This document shows, piece after piece, positions 54,443-63,284 of a stretch of 64,000 nucleotides of DNA. A program made the translations under genes and the position numbers. The notes beneath the pieces were generated by a model. It was given only the letters and a program-made list of their open reading frames with translations. It ran no database searches and had not been told where the DNA came from. The DNA is from Vibrio coralliilyticus. Its GTDB lineage: Bacteria; Pseudomonadota; Gammaproteobacteria; Enterobacterales; Vibrionaceae. Positions within the stretch are counted from its first letter, which is position 1. Each line of letters begins with the position of its first letter. Where the stretch lies: the NCBI RefSeq assembly GCF_024449095.1, contig NZ_CP024628.1:1475035-1539034 (forward strand), read 5' to 3'.

Positions 54443-55348
54443 TTACAGTGTAAAATCCGTTGGCTCTTGCATCTTCTCTACGCCAGCCATTAAACGCTCT
54501 ACCAACAAACTCAGCGCTTTAGGCTGATAGCGCCTTTGCTTATAAACCAAGTAGGCTTGTCTAACACTGCGTTGATACTGAGGCAGAACCCGTACAATAT
54601 TCATTTCTTTATGAACATGCCTGAACGGCAAAGAAGCTACTCCAAGTCCTTTTTCAACCGCACCGCAAACCGCCAGAATATCGTTAACAATCAACTTAGG
54701 TTTCACGCTCATCACATCGATTAAGCGGTCTTGGTCGTAAACCGAGATATCCAATGCGTGATCCACACTGATCCAGTCCAGTTTGCTGAGTTGTTGTAAA
54801 TCTTCCACATTACCCACTTTTTCTATGTATTCGGGGCTAGCAAAGAAAGCATGTCGTGCTTTAAACAAAGGTCTGGCAATCATGTCGTTCATATCTGCCA
54901 AATCGAAGGTAATCAGTAAATCTCTATCTGTTTGTGGTACCGCTTGCTCTTGACTAAGGACTAAATCGAGCGAAACCAGTGGATAATCAACCAAAAACTG
55001 TTCAACGACATCACCGACAAAAGCACGATAAAAGTTATGTGGTATCGCGAGTTTTATCTTACCTGAGACTTGTTGAGTATCAGAGACAATTTGTCCAAAG
55101 CCAGACTCAATAGACTCCATACCACTCTGCAACAACTCAAACGCCTGTAAGCCACTTTGCGTAGCAACTAGCTCCCTGCCTTTCTTCTCAAGCAATCGAA
55201 TATTCAGACGTTGCTCTAAGGCTGAAAGCCGGCGGGACATGGTGGAAACCGGCAGCTGAAGCTTCCTAGAAGCAGCAAGCAAAGAGCCTTCTTCGACAAC
55301 ACAACAAAACAGATAGAGATCATCAACATTTCCAAATATGGAATCCAT
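54443..55348 (-). CDS. LysR-family transcriptional regulator
   Basis: About 301 residues. HTH: DLYLFCCVVEEGSLLAASRKLQLPVSTMSRRLSALEQRLNIRLLEKKGRELVAT, then an effector-binding domain of the AaeR/DsdC-like non-shortened type. The ATG at 55348 is preferred to a GTG at 55375. Co-directional with the SDR gene, divergent from the DUF2798 gene, which it may regulate. Confidence 0.92.
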   Translation of the reverse strand: MDSIFGNVDDLYLFCCVVEEGSLLAASRKLQLPVSTMSRRLSALEQRLNIRLLEKKGRELVATQSGLQAFELLQSGMESIESGFGQIVSDTQQVSGKIKLAIPHNFYRAFVGDVVEQFLVDYPLVSLDLVLSQEQAVPQTDRDLLITFDLADMNDMIARPLFKARHAFFASPEYIEKVGNVEDLQQLSKLDWISVDHALDISVYDQDRLIDVMSVKPKLIVNDILAVCGAVEKGLGVASLPFRHVHKEMNIVRVLPQYQRSVRQAYLVYKQRRYQPKALSLLVERLMAGVEKMQEPTDFTL

Positions 55349-55431
55349 ACTTCTAAACCTGCTTATTTTTTTCACTTATGGATAGTTATATCCTTTAAAG
55401 CATCAAAACAACAACAACAAGAGGAGAATTT

Positions 55432-55668
55432 ATGAGCCGCAAACATTTTTGGATTTCCACCCTACTTTCGTCTTTGACCATGGCCATCATTATGTCGGGA
55501 TTAATTTCTGGCTATAAACTGGGGTTTAGTAACGAGTGGCCAGCAATTTGGCTAGATAGCTTTCTTCTGGCATGGCCAGCAGCGCTAACACTTAACTTGA
55601 CGGTCTTACCGCAAATTAGAAAGTTGTCTAACTGGTTAGCTGGCGCAAACGCTGTCTCGCAGGCTTAA
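55432..55668 (+). CDS. DUF2798 two-helix membrane protein
   Basis: 78 residues with two membrane helices (WISTLLSSLTMAIIMSGLISGYK and IWLDSFLLAWPAALTLNLTVLPQI), matching DUF2798. AGAGGAG ribosome site. Divergent from the LysR gene by 83 bp. Function unknown; a hairpin of the same core as the kinase terminator at 857 follows. Confidence 0.82.
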   Translation: MSRKHFWISTLLSSLTMAIIMSGLISGYKLGFSNEWPAIWLDSFLLAWPAALTLNLTVLPQIRKLSNWLAGANAVSQA

Positions 55669-55683
55669 AGCGTTTTAAAAAAC

Positions 55684-55709
55684 AAAAAGGGGACCTCACG
55701 TCCCCTTTC
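55684..55709. terminator. Intrinsic terminator between convergent genes
   Basis: AAAAGGGGAC / GTCCCCTTT with a 5-nt loop and T-rich flank, between the DUF2798 and Sel1-LprI genes. Confidence 0.85.
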
Positions 55710-55725
55710 ATTTTTATTGGTGCCA

Positions 55726-56955
55726 TTATGGCGTGATAATACCTTGCAACTCTTGCTCTCTTTTAGCCGTTATCCAGTTGAGGCATTGCTCTTTTAACCT
55801 TGGCTCGACTGACGCAATCAGGCGACATGTCGCATCGCGATGTTTAATCCACTGCCTTTGCACTTCTCTTACATCATCAGCTTCTGGTTTTAGCATCGCA
55901 TAGTCTTCAGCTGGCAGTTTAAGCGCACTCATTAGCTTTTTGTATGACGCATTTAATTGGCTGTCTGTTTCACTGAGCGGCGTGGAAACTGCCTCTATAT
56001 CGCCTTGAATGGCTTTATCTAGCATTGAAAGGTAAAGATCCTTCTGCGATTGAATCGAGTCTATAATCCAAGCAGTACGCCCCGTACCACCATGCATTTC
56101 CTCTTGCTGCGCTTTGAGCGTGACAAAATCTTCCATCTCTTTATAGGCCAGATTCAACAGAGCTAGGCTCTCCCCAGGCAGTTTTTCAGTTAACGCTGAA
56201 AGCTCACTTTGGCGACGTTTCTCCTGCTCTACGGCATTCCTATCAGCGCAATACCCTGCCCCCGCGCCACTGGTCACGTAATGACAAAGGTTAAAAGGCA
56301 CCACTTGATCATTTTTCCAATGTTTATAGTAATCGGTCACCGCGAATGAGAGCTCTGCAGGCACATCACCACCACGCGTGATCAACCAAAACACAAGCTC
56401 TGGATCGGGCTTACCAAACTTTCCTCCCTCTTTTGAAGCTTGCTCAGCTAACTCCCATACATCGTAGAAGGGCCAATCTCCGTCTTCATCCTCTACCTGA
56501 AAAGTTTTAAAGAACGTATCAGGGTCACGCTCAGGGACTTCAGCAGCGTAAGTCAGTACTTGCACCTTTTCTTGTTCGCCATAGAGGGACAAACGAGGAT
56601 TTTTATGTTTGGCTTTATAGTAAGTCTCTAATGCGCTTTTAGGGTCAGACATTCTAATACTACCAGCGCGGAAAAAGACCTTATCTAGATAGTATTTTAG
56701 TGCCTCTTGGTGACCATGCGCCGCGGCTTGCTGCAAATGATAGACACTCTCTTCATCTGGTAAAACGTATTGGTAAGCAAGTCTAAAGTGCGCTTCTGCA
56801 CTGCCCTGCTCAGCCGCCTGAATAAACAAAGTCTGCGCTTGTTTTTTATCGCCTGCTTCATAGAGCTTCTGCGCTTTCGTCACGAGCTCCTGCTCGGTTG
56901 AAGCAGCGGAAAAAGCCAAGCTACAACCTAATACAATCGGAATAAATTTGGTCAT
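55726..56955 (-). CDS. Exported Sel1-repeat protein with C-terminal LprI/DUF1311 domain
   Basis: 409 residues: signal peptide (to about AASTEQ), Sel1/TPR-like repeats at about 20-90 (KAQKLYEAGDKKQAQTLFIQAAEQGSAEAHFRLAYQY), a middle region with a Cys pair (NLCHYVTSGAGAGYCADR), and a C-terminal DUF1311 pattern (LNASYKKLMSAL...VQRQWIKHRDATCRLIA...EQCLNWITAKREQEL). Periplasmic, possibly a lysozyme-inhibitor-type protein on a repeat scaffold. It shares its C-terminal family with the T6SS immunity candidates at 6866 and 7290. Confidence 0.75.
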   Translation of the reverse strand: MTKFIPIVLGCSLAFSAASTEQELVTKAQKLYEAGDKKQAQTLFIQAAEQGSAEAHFRLAYQYVLPDEESVYHLQQAAAHGHQEALKYYLDKVFFRAGSIRMSDPKSALETYYKAKHKNPRLSLYGEQEKVQVLTYAAEVPERDPDTFFKTFQVEDEDGDWPFYDVWELAEQASKEGGKFGKPDPELVFWLITRGGDVPAELSFAVTDYYKHWKNDQVVPFNLCHYVTSGAGAGYCADRNAVEQEKRRQSELSALTEKLPGESLALLNLAYKEMEDFVTLKAQQEEMHGGTGRTAWIIDSIQSQKDLYLSMLDKAIQGDIEAVSTPLSETDSQLNASYKKLMSALKLPAEDYAMLKPEADDVREVQRQWIKHRDATCRLIASVEPRLKEQCLNWITAKREQELQGIITP

Positions 56956-57040
56956 TATTGATCCATCAATAACAAAGTGAGCAGAATGAATGCTCTTTCG
57001 AGTTTGGTATCAACCATATTTAGGACGATACACGAAAACA

Positions 57041-57067
57041 AAAAAAGGGATCGAATCGATCCCTTTT
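57041..57067. terminator. Intrinsic terminator between divergent ends
   Basis: AAAAAGGGATCG / CGATCCCTTTTT palindrome with A- and T-tracts, just downstream of the YeeN-like gene on the minus strand. Confidence 0.85.
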
Positions 57068-57094
57068 TGATTTATCTAATTTTCAGCGCTGCGA

Positions 57095-57811
57095 TTACAA
57101 CTCAGCGTTGTGGTAAACCTGCTGAACGTCATCACAATCATCAAGAAGGTCTAAGAACTTCTGGAATTTCTCTGCATCTTCACCCGCAACAGGCGTGTGA
57201 GTTTGAGGTACGAAAGTGATCTCTTCTACATCAAGAGTCAGGTCTGGGAAGGCACCGTTTAGCGCAGTCTTAGTTTTGAAGAACTCAGTGTGAGGAGCGA
57301 AAACCGTAATCACGCCATCTTCAAGTTCAACGTCAGTCACGTCTACGTCTTCCATCATCAGCGTTTCTAGAATGATTTCATCATCGTCGCCTTTGAACTG
57401 GAATACTGCTTGGTGATCAAACATGTGTGAAACAGAACCTTCAACACCAATTTTCGCCCCTGTTTTAACGAAGCACTGGCGCACATCTTGGAAAGTACGG
57501 TTACCGTTGTCAGTTAGACAATCAACGATGACGCTTGTGCCACCAGGACCAAAGCCTTCGTAGCGCGCAGGAACGTAGTCTTCACCGCCACCACCATTTG
57601 CTTTATCGATCGCTTTGTCGATAACGTGTGCAGGAACTTGGTCTTTTTTCGCTTTTGCGATCAGGTGCTTAAGAGACAAGTTCATGTCTGGGTCTGCACC
57701 ACCATTTTTCGCGCACATGTAAATTTCTTTACCGTATTTGGAATAAACTTTAATTTTTGCGCCCGCTGTTTTCGCCATAGAGGCTTTGCGCACTTCAAAA
57801 CTTCTTCCCAT
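57095..57811 (-). CDS. YebC/PmpR-family protein, YeeN-like
   Basis: 238 residues of the TACO1/YebC family: [31 protein letters not shown] at the start and [41 protein letters not shown] in the core, closest to the YeeN subgroup by its [11 protein letters not shown] opening. Recent work links the family to ribosome function at difficult sequences; older annotation calls them transcription regulators. Monocistronic with its own terminator. Confidence 0.9.
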   Translation of the reverse strand: MGRSFEVRKASMAKTAGAKIKVYSKYGKEIYMCAKNGGADPDMNLSLKHLIAKAKKDQVPAHVIDKAIDKANGGGGEDYVPARYEGFGPGGTSVIVDCLTDNGNRTFQDVRQCFVKTGAKIGVEGSVSHMFDHQAVFQFKGDDDEIILETLMMEDVDVTDVELEDGVITVFAPHTEFFKTKTALNGAFPDLTLDVEEITFVPQTHTPVAGEDAEKFQKFLDLLDDCDDVQQVYHNAEL

Positions 57812-57899
57812 CGGGATGTTCTCTCTAATTCAATTAAACGCGAAGGATTTTAGCAAAAAACGAGACCATTTCAATTTCTCGCTTTGCTGAGAAAAAGGG

Positions 57900-58109
57900 T
57901 CAGGCGACGCCCATTACTCGTTTGTATTTGGCTACAGATTCAAGAAATGCAGTTCGCTCTTCTTCATTTTGGATCTTGTTTGCCTGCTGATCTATCTCAT
58001 CAGGACCTGCTTTTGCTTCACGCATTTTCCAAACTAAGAAAGACGCTTGCTTATCAAGCTCAATTTTATTTTTCTCATTGGCAGGGAGTGTCGATAGGTT
58101 AATAGACAT
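57900..58109 (-). CDS. DUF3283 small protein
   Basis: 69 residues, polar and helical, MSINLSTLPANEKNKIELDKQASFLVWKMREAKAGPDEIDQQANKIQNEEERTAFLESVAKYKRVMGVA in pattern, ending VAKYKRVMGVA. This is a family restricted to vibrios and relatives, function unknown. The start at 58109 (MSINLST) is preferred; the upstream extension to 58154 is a hydrophobic artefact. Confidence 0.78.
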   Translation of the reverse strand: MSINLSTLPANEKNKIELDKQASFLVWKMREAKAGPDEIDQQANKIQNEEERTAFLESVAKYKRVMGVA

Positions 58110-58219
58110 ACAAGGGTTCTGTATCTGTAAAAATATGGGGAGAAAATATAACACACTCGTAAGTTAAATGGGCACTCAAAGCACACACAGTGACTTAATT
58201 GAGATCAAAAAAAGAAAAA

Positions 58220-58248
58220 TTAAGGGTGGCTATTTGAGCCACCCTTAA
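58220..58248 (-). terminator. Strong intrinsic terminator of the small gene at 58272
   Basis: On the minus strand, 12-bp stem TTAAGGGTGGCT / AGCCACCCTTAA with a 5-nt loop, then TTTTTCTTTTTTTG. Confidence 0.92.
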
Positions 58249-58271
58249 GTCAATTATTACTGTTATCACGA

Positions 58272-58469
58272 CTAGTGTAATATGCCTAGATCCTTCGCTT
58301 CCTCAATAGTTAAGCCACTTTCGCGAATCTCTCTTAATGCTTCAATACGACGACGAGCTTCCGCTGACTTAACGCTTTTGGTTGGCTTTTGTGACTCAAC
58401 TTCTTCCGTGAAATCCCACTTGTCTGTGATTTTAGTCATTTCATCATGGTCAATAGAATTAATGGACAT
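58272..58469 (-). CDS. Small conserved protein of unknown function
   Basis: 65 residues: an acidic N-terminal half (MSINSIDHDEMTKITDKWDFTEEVESQ) and a basic helical half SAEARRRIEALREIRESGLTIEEAKDLGILH, slightly like PA3496-type proteins. The start at 58469 is fixed by GGAGG 6 nt upstream; a longer reading to 58550 is not supported. Monocistronic, closed by a strong terminator. Confidence 0.65.
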   Translation of the reverse strand: MSINSIDHDEMTKITDKWDFTEEVESQKPTKSVKSAEARRRIEALREIRESGLTIEEAKDLGILH

Positions 58470-58909
58470 TGTAACCTCCGAACAAACCATGCTAGGGACA
58501 GCTAATCTGTAGCAAAAGCTGACTGCCTTTGTTAAGAATTTTAGCTTCATAATGTGATTACGCTAATAGTTCGTACACAGTTAGTGTTTTTTGTATAAAT
58601 AAGCTTTGCGCATAGCTAACTGGCGAAGTACATTTAAGGGATTACCCCTAAGAATTTTAAGGCGATCAAGCTCTCATTTTTACTGGGTAAACAATCGCTC
58701 TATCTTGATACTCATTAACTACAATTACTCCTCAAACATGTTTATCAAGCCACGACTTCAGCCCACCCAATAACACATTCTTCTGCCCTGCTACTTGGTT
58801 AATAACTCAACCATGAACCACACTATTGTCTAGAGGTTGATCTGCTCTGCGAGAAAATTGCAATCGAAAAGGTAGATCAAATAAGTTGAAGCACTTGAGC
58901 GAGGGCGAC
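58470..58909. other. 440-bp spacer
   Basis: Holds the promoters of the two flanking divergent genes. I see no convincing gene. TTAAGGGATTACCCCTAA near 58635 is an imperfect palindrome that may be an operator. Confidence 0.4.
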
Positions 58910-59386
58910 ATGAATCAATTAGATACGTGGGTGAAGCAAATGGGACTCTGGTATCAATCTCGAAAGCATGATCAAGGAGAGCTTCTCGAGTCATTGATCC
59001 TATCACCACCAGAGCAAATTTGGGGACCACGCATCACACAACAACAAAGTAAAGCTATTGCGTGCTGGTTTGATGGTTGCTTGCGTATCTTTGAGCGCGA
59101 GCGATACACCTCTCCTAACAAGGCCTACCAATTCTTACAACTTGCCTACAGTAAGCTACAAAAAGTGGTTACTAACTCGGCCAGTGAACTGGCATTGAAA
59201 CATTGGTGCATGATGCAAATGCAACACCTAACAGTAATAGGCTTGGAGTTTTGTCGCCAACAGACTCATAGCCGTTGGCTAGAGACATCACATCAATGGG
59301 TAGATGCTCATGTGCGGTTTATGGCGGCACAAAGTTGGAATGAGTCACGGAACAATGATCAAGGTTCATCCACACTATGCCATTGA
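58910..59386 (+). CDS. Conserved Vibrio protein of unknown function
   Basis: 158 residues, mostly helical and Trp/His/Gln-rich: LDTWVKQMGLWYQSRKHDQGELLESLILSPPEQIWGPRITQQQSKAIACWFDGCLRIFERERY. No family or catalytic motif recognised. The start at 58910 is preferred for GAGGG 5 nt upstream; the frame opens at 58886. Two RctB-iteron-like sequences lie inside it, one in RKHDQGE (58963-58978) and one in NNDQG (59353-59364), which may be coincidental codon use. Confidence 0.65.
   Translation: MNQLDTWVKQMGLWYQSRKHDQGELLESLILSPPEQIWGPRITQQQSKAIACWFDGCLRIFERERYTSPNKAYQFLQLAYSKLQKVVTNSASELALKHWCMMQMQHLTVIGLEFCRQQTHSRWLETSHQWVDAHVRFMAAQSWNESRNNDQGSSTLCH
58963..58978 (+). repeat. Iteron-like RctB site inside a coding sequence
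   Basis: AAAGCATGATCAAGGA (ATGATCA at 58968-58974), the same extended motif as the oriCII iterons, about 4 kb from the origin. Confidence 0.45.
59351..59364 (+). repeat. Iteron-like sequence inside a coding sequence
   Basis: AACAATGATCAAGG (ATGATCA at 59355-59361), sharing the ATGATCAAGG core with sites around oriCII. Confidence 0.35.
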
Positions 59387-59444
59387 ACGCTCATAATATG
59401 GCAGCGAGTAACGCTGCCATAATCTCCCTACTACGTCATTTTTA

Positions 59445-60371
59445 CTAATCCATCGGCTGCCAATCAGGATGATCTAGCCAATTCAACCCCGGCATATCTG
59501 GGTGTGGATCATTAACCAATAACCAATCATGAAGGGTCTGCAATAGGTCAGTGTTGATGTAGTCCACATTAGCTTTGGTTAGTTCACCCCATATTGTGTC
59601 GCGTGTTTCGGCATCGTCCTCAGGTGTCGCCCAGAAGCGAATCTTCTGCTTATTTGCATGAGCTGTTGTGATGATTCTCTCCAGCTCCTCAAGGGCCTCT
59701 TCTGGCCATTCCCCTGTCCCATCAAAATTACCAAATTGTTCTTGATCAAAATGATCAAAATTATTACTAATCAGCGGCATAAGAGTCGGAGAATACCCTT
59801 TATCAAGATCGCTTAAACGCCCATCGACAAACGAGTAACGAGTTTGCTGCTGCTGCATCAACTCTATTGGGCGGTTACCAGAAATGATCGCAGTAACAGG
59901 GCCTTGATATACTTTACCGTTTTCGTAGCGACTAAACACATCAGGATATTGCTTAAGGACCTTTTCTACCGCCTGCCAAGTGAAAGCAGCTTGTGTTTTG
60001 ATGTCGATCAGAAGAACAGCCGTATAGTCCCAGCCATCATACATTTGCTGTTGGTTATTTCTGACATGGTTAACAATCGGTTGGACATAAAGCTCATCAA
60101 ATTTCCATTCATTGACCAAATCGTCTTCATCATGAGCAATGAGAACCTCCTCATAACCAGCCTTATAGTAAACATCCGCCTCAAAACTACCAAAGCCCAA
60201 CTCGGCTGCACCATGAAAAGGCTCTTCTCGATAGTAGTCATTATGAGAATGGGAGCGAACGGTCTCAGTAATTTCTGTCTCTATTTCACTGTCTGTTTCA
60301 TCACATGCACTCAATACTAAACAACTGAGTGCAATAAGTACTATGCGTACCAATCTGGCAAAATCCATCAT
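59445..60371 (-). CDS. GDPD/PI-PLC-superfamily phosphodiesterase lipoprotein
   Basis: About 308 residues. Lipoprotein signal with lipobox LVLSACDE. The TIM-barrel opening HSHNDYYREEPFHGAAELGFGSFEADVYYK gives the His and Glu/Asp of the active site, LIAHD the second His, and IRFWATPEDDAETRDTIWGELTKANVDYINTD the late barrel strands, as in the AIM6-like phosphatidylinositol-phospholipase/glycerophosphodiesterase branch. Substrate unknown; outer-membrane or periplasmic. The start at 60371 (MMDFARLV) gives a normal signal; the frame extends to 60407. Confidence 0.78.
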   Translation of the reverse strand: MMDFARLVRIVLIALSCLVLSACDETDSEIETEITETVRSHSHNDYYREEPFHGAAELGFGSFEADVYYKAGYEEVLIAHDEDDLVNEWKFDELYVQPIVNHVRNNQQQMYDGWDYTAVLLIDIKTQAAFTWQAVEKVLKQYPDVFSRYENGKVYQGPVTAIISGNRPIELMQQQQTRYSFVDGRLSDLDKGYSPTLMPLISNNFDHFDQEQFGNFDGTGEWPEEALEELERIITTAHANKQKIRFWATPEDDAETRDTIWGELTKANVDYINTDLLQTLHDWLLVNDPHPDMPGLNWLDHPDWQPMD

Positions 60372-60619
60372 ATTTTTTCTTAATATCCAATAAGTAAATT
60401 GAAACACTGCACACGTAGTGCGGGGATATCATTGAAGTAAGAAATGACATTTCCATTAACAAAAAATGAACGAGAGCTAATTAATATTTATGAGGAAATA
60501 GATGGAATAAGGATCTGATTTAAATAATAAAGTTACATTTACAATACGAATCTTTTAGGGAGAGAAACCGTTGTTTTTTGTCATTAGAACTACAGAAATG
60601 AAAGATCCTTGATTGACGG

Positions 60620-60652
60620 AACAATGATCAAGTCCCCCTTGATCATGCTTTC
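60620..60652. repeat. Pair of inverted iteron-like RctB sites downstream of rctB
   Basis: AACAATGATCAAG (plus, ATGATCA at 60624-60630) facing CCTTGATCATGCTTTC (minus, TGATCAT at 60640-60646). The second is an exact copy of the GAAAGCATGATCAAGG form found in the origin region. Confidence 0.6.
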
Positions 60653-60673
60653 AATACTTGAAGAAATTTAGAC

Positions 60674-60701
60674 AAAAAAAAGCGAGTTCAAAAGAACTCG
60701 C
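60674..60701 (-). terminator. Second terminator downstream of rctB
   Basis: Minus strand GCGAGTTC-TTTT-GAACTCGC followed by a run of eight T. Confidence 0.88.
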
Positions 60702-60901
60702 AAACAATTCAGAATGAATGTAACAATATGAGCCAATCTATCAGGGATAATCCAAATCCCTTATTCATCAGAAAGGACAAAAGGTTGTCTATTCGGGATA
60801 AATAATATCCAACTCCCCGGTGAGCAATGTCAGTTCACTGTCAGGGGAATGTAGTAGGTTTGTCTATTCACACTAGGTATGTAACACAGAGAAATAATAT
60901 C

Positions 60902-60926
60902 AAAAAGCCAGCAAGCACATGCTGGC
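60902..60926 (-). terminator. Terminator of rctB
   Basis: Minus strand GCCAGCA / TGCTGGC with a 6-nt loop followed by TTTTTG, 29 nt after the rctB stop. Confidence 0.82.
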
Positions 60927-60954
60927 AATTCACTATGTGTACGAGTATCTAGGG

Positions 60955-62925
60955 TTATACCGCCACTTCATCAAGTACTCTAAACACACCTTCATCAAGG
61001 TGCCCTTCATGAACTTGTTTACACACTTTGCGTCTCACTGCGAGACCAGCAATTAGACGTTCAATGGATAAGTGTTTATTTTCACTCTGCCCGTTGTAAA
61101 GTTCAATCAACTTGCTTAGTGTCTCGTACGGAATGATTTCGTCTCCTACACGAAGGAAATCAAGCTTCTCTATGAGCTCCTGACACTCTTCCTGAATCGA
61201 GTTGTGTGAATGCCCTGTCATCGCAGCCAAAGCCATTATAGAGCGTTCTAGGGCCTCTGGAGAGGTATACTTGGATAAGGTAATGGTAATTTCGTCTGCA
61301 TTGATCTCGACTAAATGCTTACGGATTTTAACTCTACGTCCCAATTTTCCTTTTGGAGAACGTTCTTTGCGCTGGATGGGTTCAAACTCGCCATCAATAA
61401 TCTGCGACATTTCATCTAACTGCTGCTTAGTGACCATTTCATTACGCAGTGGGTTAGGCAACGTAGGGGCCATATTACGTTTACCTGCGTTGGTCGTGCG
61501 AGCACGCGAGTAACGAAGCACTTCTTCAGCATCACACTTGATGTCAAACTGGTAGTCTTTGATCTTACCGCCTTCTACGATCGTGGAGATCGTTAGGTGA
61601 TAACCCCATAGATTGACCTTAAACAGATCGTCCGTGCCCTCCCCTTCCGATAACTTTTTCAATTCGCGGATCAAATCCATCGAGAATCGGCGCCATTCAA
61701 TATTACGCGCTAACTTCTGATTGAGTGTGCTAAGCAACATCACGTCGGTATGACGACGAGACATGCGGCTTCGGAAATAGCTATAGAGCTGGAAAACTAA
61801 AGTGTGCTGTTTCAAGATCTCTGGAGGGAAAAGGAAGAAATAGTCACGAGTCAACAACTCTTCGTAGAAAGAAGGTTCCCATACCAATATATATAAGTTG
61901 GGTTTAATACGAATTTCGCCGTCAGCCCCCTCTGTCGGTGCTTCTTCCGATGCTGTGATAGTGCGGGCCAAAAAGCGAAAACGATCACTCTTGAAACCCT
62001 CAGGCATATTTTCACTCAACCAACGGCCTGTCAACTCATGTAATTGAAAGTCGGTAAATTCGATTCGATCAATGCTGTCACGGATCGAATCACGAGCCGG
62101 TCCACTGTCTTTCTTACCCCGTAAAGACAAGATATCAGTAATGTATAGTGGGGTTTTATTAGGGGTTTGTTTTGCGTCCAGCTGGTACTGATGTTGGTGA
62201 TGATCATGATATTGAACTGTCAAAGTGAATAGCGCAAACAGCGTCATAAGATCATCGACGGTCATGATGTTCTTCGAAGAACGTGTTTCGATCACAGCTT
62301 TGGTGCCAGAGATCAAAACCATACTCTTTTGATATTGTTTACGAGTACGTGGAGGCGCTAAAGCTTGATCAATAATACCCGCCCAGTTAGTTGGTGAAAC
62401 CACAAACTGGTCTGCTTCATCTTTCATCGCTGGTGGTGTATTTAGGCCATGCTCATTCAATAACCGTTTATTGACGTGTGTCTGTGCCAGAGCTTTAGAT
62501 CGTTTTTGTTTCTCGCTTTGCTTTACCGACTCTGTCATCAAGCTGGTGGCTCCAAGAACAGAGATCAACTGATTTGGGTTTACAAAGCGGTGCAACATGG
62601 TTTTCCCGGCGAGGCCTTCTTCAAAACGGACCGGAATTTGCTGAAAGAGGCCAATATTTACAGCTGCACGCAAACGCTGTTGAATGGCGGCTCGAGTCAG
62701 TTGACCATCTGTCGCCTCAATCAGTTCTGTAGTAGATACTAAACCATCTTTACTACTAAAACCTTGTAATGAAATTAGATTCAAAAGCTCAACGATGCTT
62801 TTAGTCACGCCTTTGAAATGCTGATATTGCTCGATCCAATTTACGGCGGCTTCGGACACTTCAAACATATGTCCATCTTTATGACTCCTAGGAGCTTTGA
62901 TCAATACTTTTTCTTCTGAGCTCAT
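60955..62925 (-). CDS. rctB: Chromosome II replication initiator RctB
   Basis: 656 residues, matching the ~658 residues known for Vibrio RctB, the dedicated initiator of chromosome II. The N-terminus (MSSEEKVLIKAPRSHKDGHMFEVSEAAVNWIEQYQHFKGVTKSIVELLNLISLQGFSSKDGLVSTTELIEATDGQLTRAAIQQRLRAAVNIGLFQQIPVRF in pattern) holds the first winged-helix DNA-binding domain; the central region (about 150-480) holds the dimerising, Rep-like domains, and the C-terminal ~150 residues are regulatory. RctB binds the ATGATCA iterons, opens the unwinding region and autoregulates its own promoter, which lies within the origin immediately to the right. Weak ribosome site. Confidence 0.97.
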   Translation of the reverse strand: MSSEEKVLIKAPRSHKDGHMFEVSEAAVNWIEQYQHFKGVTKSIVELLNLISLQGFSSKDGLVSTTELIEATDGQLTRAAIQQRLRAAVNIGLFQQIPVRFEEGLAGKTMLHRFVNPNQLISVLGATSLMTESVKQSEKQKRSKALAQTHVNKRLLNEHGLNTPPAMKDEADQFVVSPTNWAGIIDQALAPPRTRKQYQKSMVLISGTKAVIETRSSKNIMTVDDLMTLFALFTLTVQYHDHHQHQYQLDAKQTPNKTPLYITDILSLRGKKDSGPARDSIRDSIDRIEFTDFQLHELTGRWLSENMPEGFKSDRFRFLARTITASEEAPTEGADGEIRIKPNLYILVWEPSFYEELLTRDYFFLFPPEILKQHTLVFQLYSYFRSRMSRRHTDVMLLSTLNQKLARNIEWRRFSMDLIRELKKLSEGEGTDDLFKVNLWGYHLTISTIVEGGKIKDYQFDIKCDAEEVLRYSRARTTNAGKRNMAPTLPNPLRNEMVTKQQLDEMSQIIDGEFEPIQRKERSPKGKLGRRVKIRKHLVEINADEITITLSKYTSPEALERSIMALAAMTGHSHNSIQEECQELIEKLDFLRVGDEIIPYETLSKLIELYNGQSENKHLSIERLIAGLAVRRKVCKQVHEGHLDEGVFRVLDEVAV

Positions 62926-63026
62926 TTATTATGATCCATGTCACGTTAGCCGTAATATTGCTATGGTTCCGAAAGGATAAAGAAAAAAGCCTTATAAATA
63001 AAGAGAAAACTTGTTGTTTTGAATAA

Positions 63027-63078
63027 CTGATCTTTCTGATTTAAATGATCTTTATTGATTATATGATCTAATGATCTG
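63027..63078. repeat. DNA unwinding element with phased TGAT repeats
   Basis: Six TGAT(C/T) units start near 63028, 63037, 63046, 63056, 63064 and 63072, 8-10 nt apart, in an AT-rich stretch. RctB is known to bind ATC-repeat single strands in the oriCII unwinding region; this block fits that role. Confidence 0.75.
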
Positions 63079-63121
63079 AACCAAGTTATTATTGCAAGCT
63101 CATGTTATTAATGAACTTTTT

Positions 63122-63130
63122 TTATCCACA
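63122..63130 (+). promoter_or_regulatory. DnaA box
   Basis: TTATCCACA, a perfect consensus, between the unwinding element and the first iteron. Confidence 0.9.
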
Positions 63131-63134
63131 TCTG

Positions 63135-63260
63135 AAAGCATGATCATGATATGTACGAAAGCATGATCATAAAAAAGAGGAAAGCATGATCAGATACTTA
63201 CAGAACCATGATCATTAGTCTAGCGAATGCATGATCATTACTACGTCTGAAGCATGATCA
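63135..63260 (+). repeat. Six RctB iterons of the oriCII core
   Basis: ATGATCA cores at 63140, 63163, 63186, 63208, 63231 and 63254, spaced 23, 23, 22, 23 and 23 nt, all in the same orientation and mostly preceded by AAAGC or GAAGC. This is the ordered array to which RctB binds on two-helical-turn spacing. Confidence 0.93.
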
Positions 63261-63275
63261 TCATAGACCCACACT

Positions 63276-63284
63276 TTATCCACA
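63276..63284 (+). promoter_or_regulatory. Second DnaA box
   Basis: TTATCCACA perfect match, 16 nt after the last core iteron. Confidence 0.85.

Larger units (their letters stand above)
60408..60954. other. 547-bp region between rctB and the phosphodiesterase gene
   Basis: Contains two iteron-like sites (60620-60652), two terminators reading leftward from rctB (60674-60701 and 60902-60926), and between them direct repeats GTTGTCTATTC (60783) and TTTGTCTATTC (60858) and a C/G-paired hairpin around 60814-60850. No gene seen; the stretch between the terminators could encode a short structured RNA. Confidence 0.5.

Noticed and set aside
63135..63260. CRISPR array
   Set aside because: The repeats are short (about 12 nt), the spacing is too small and no cas genes are present; the array is the RctB iteron set.
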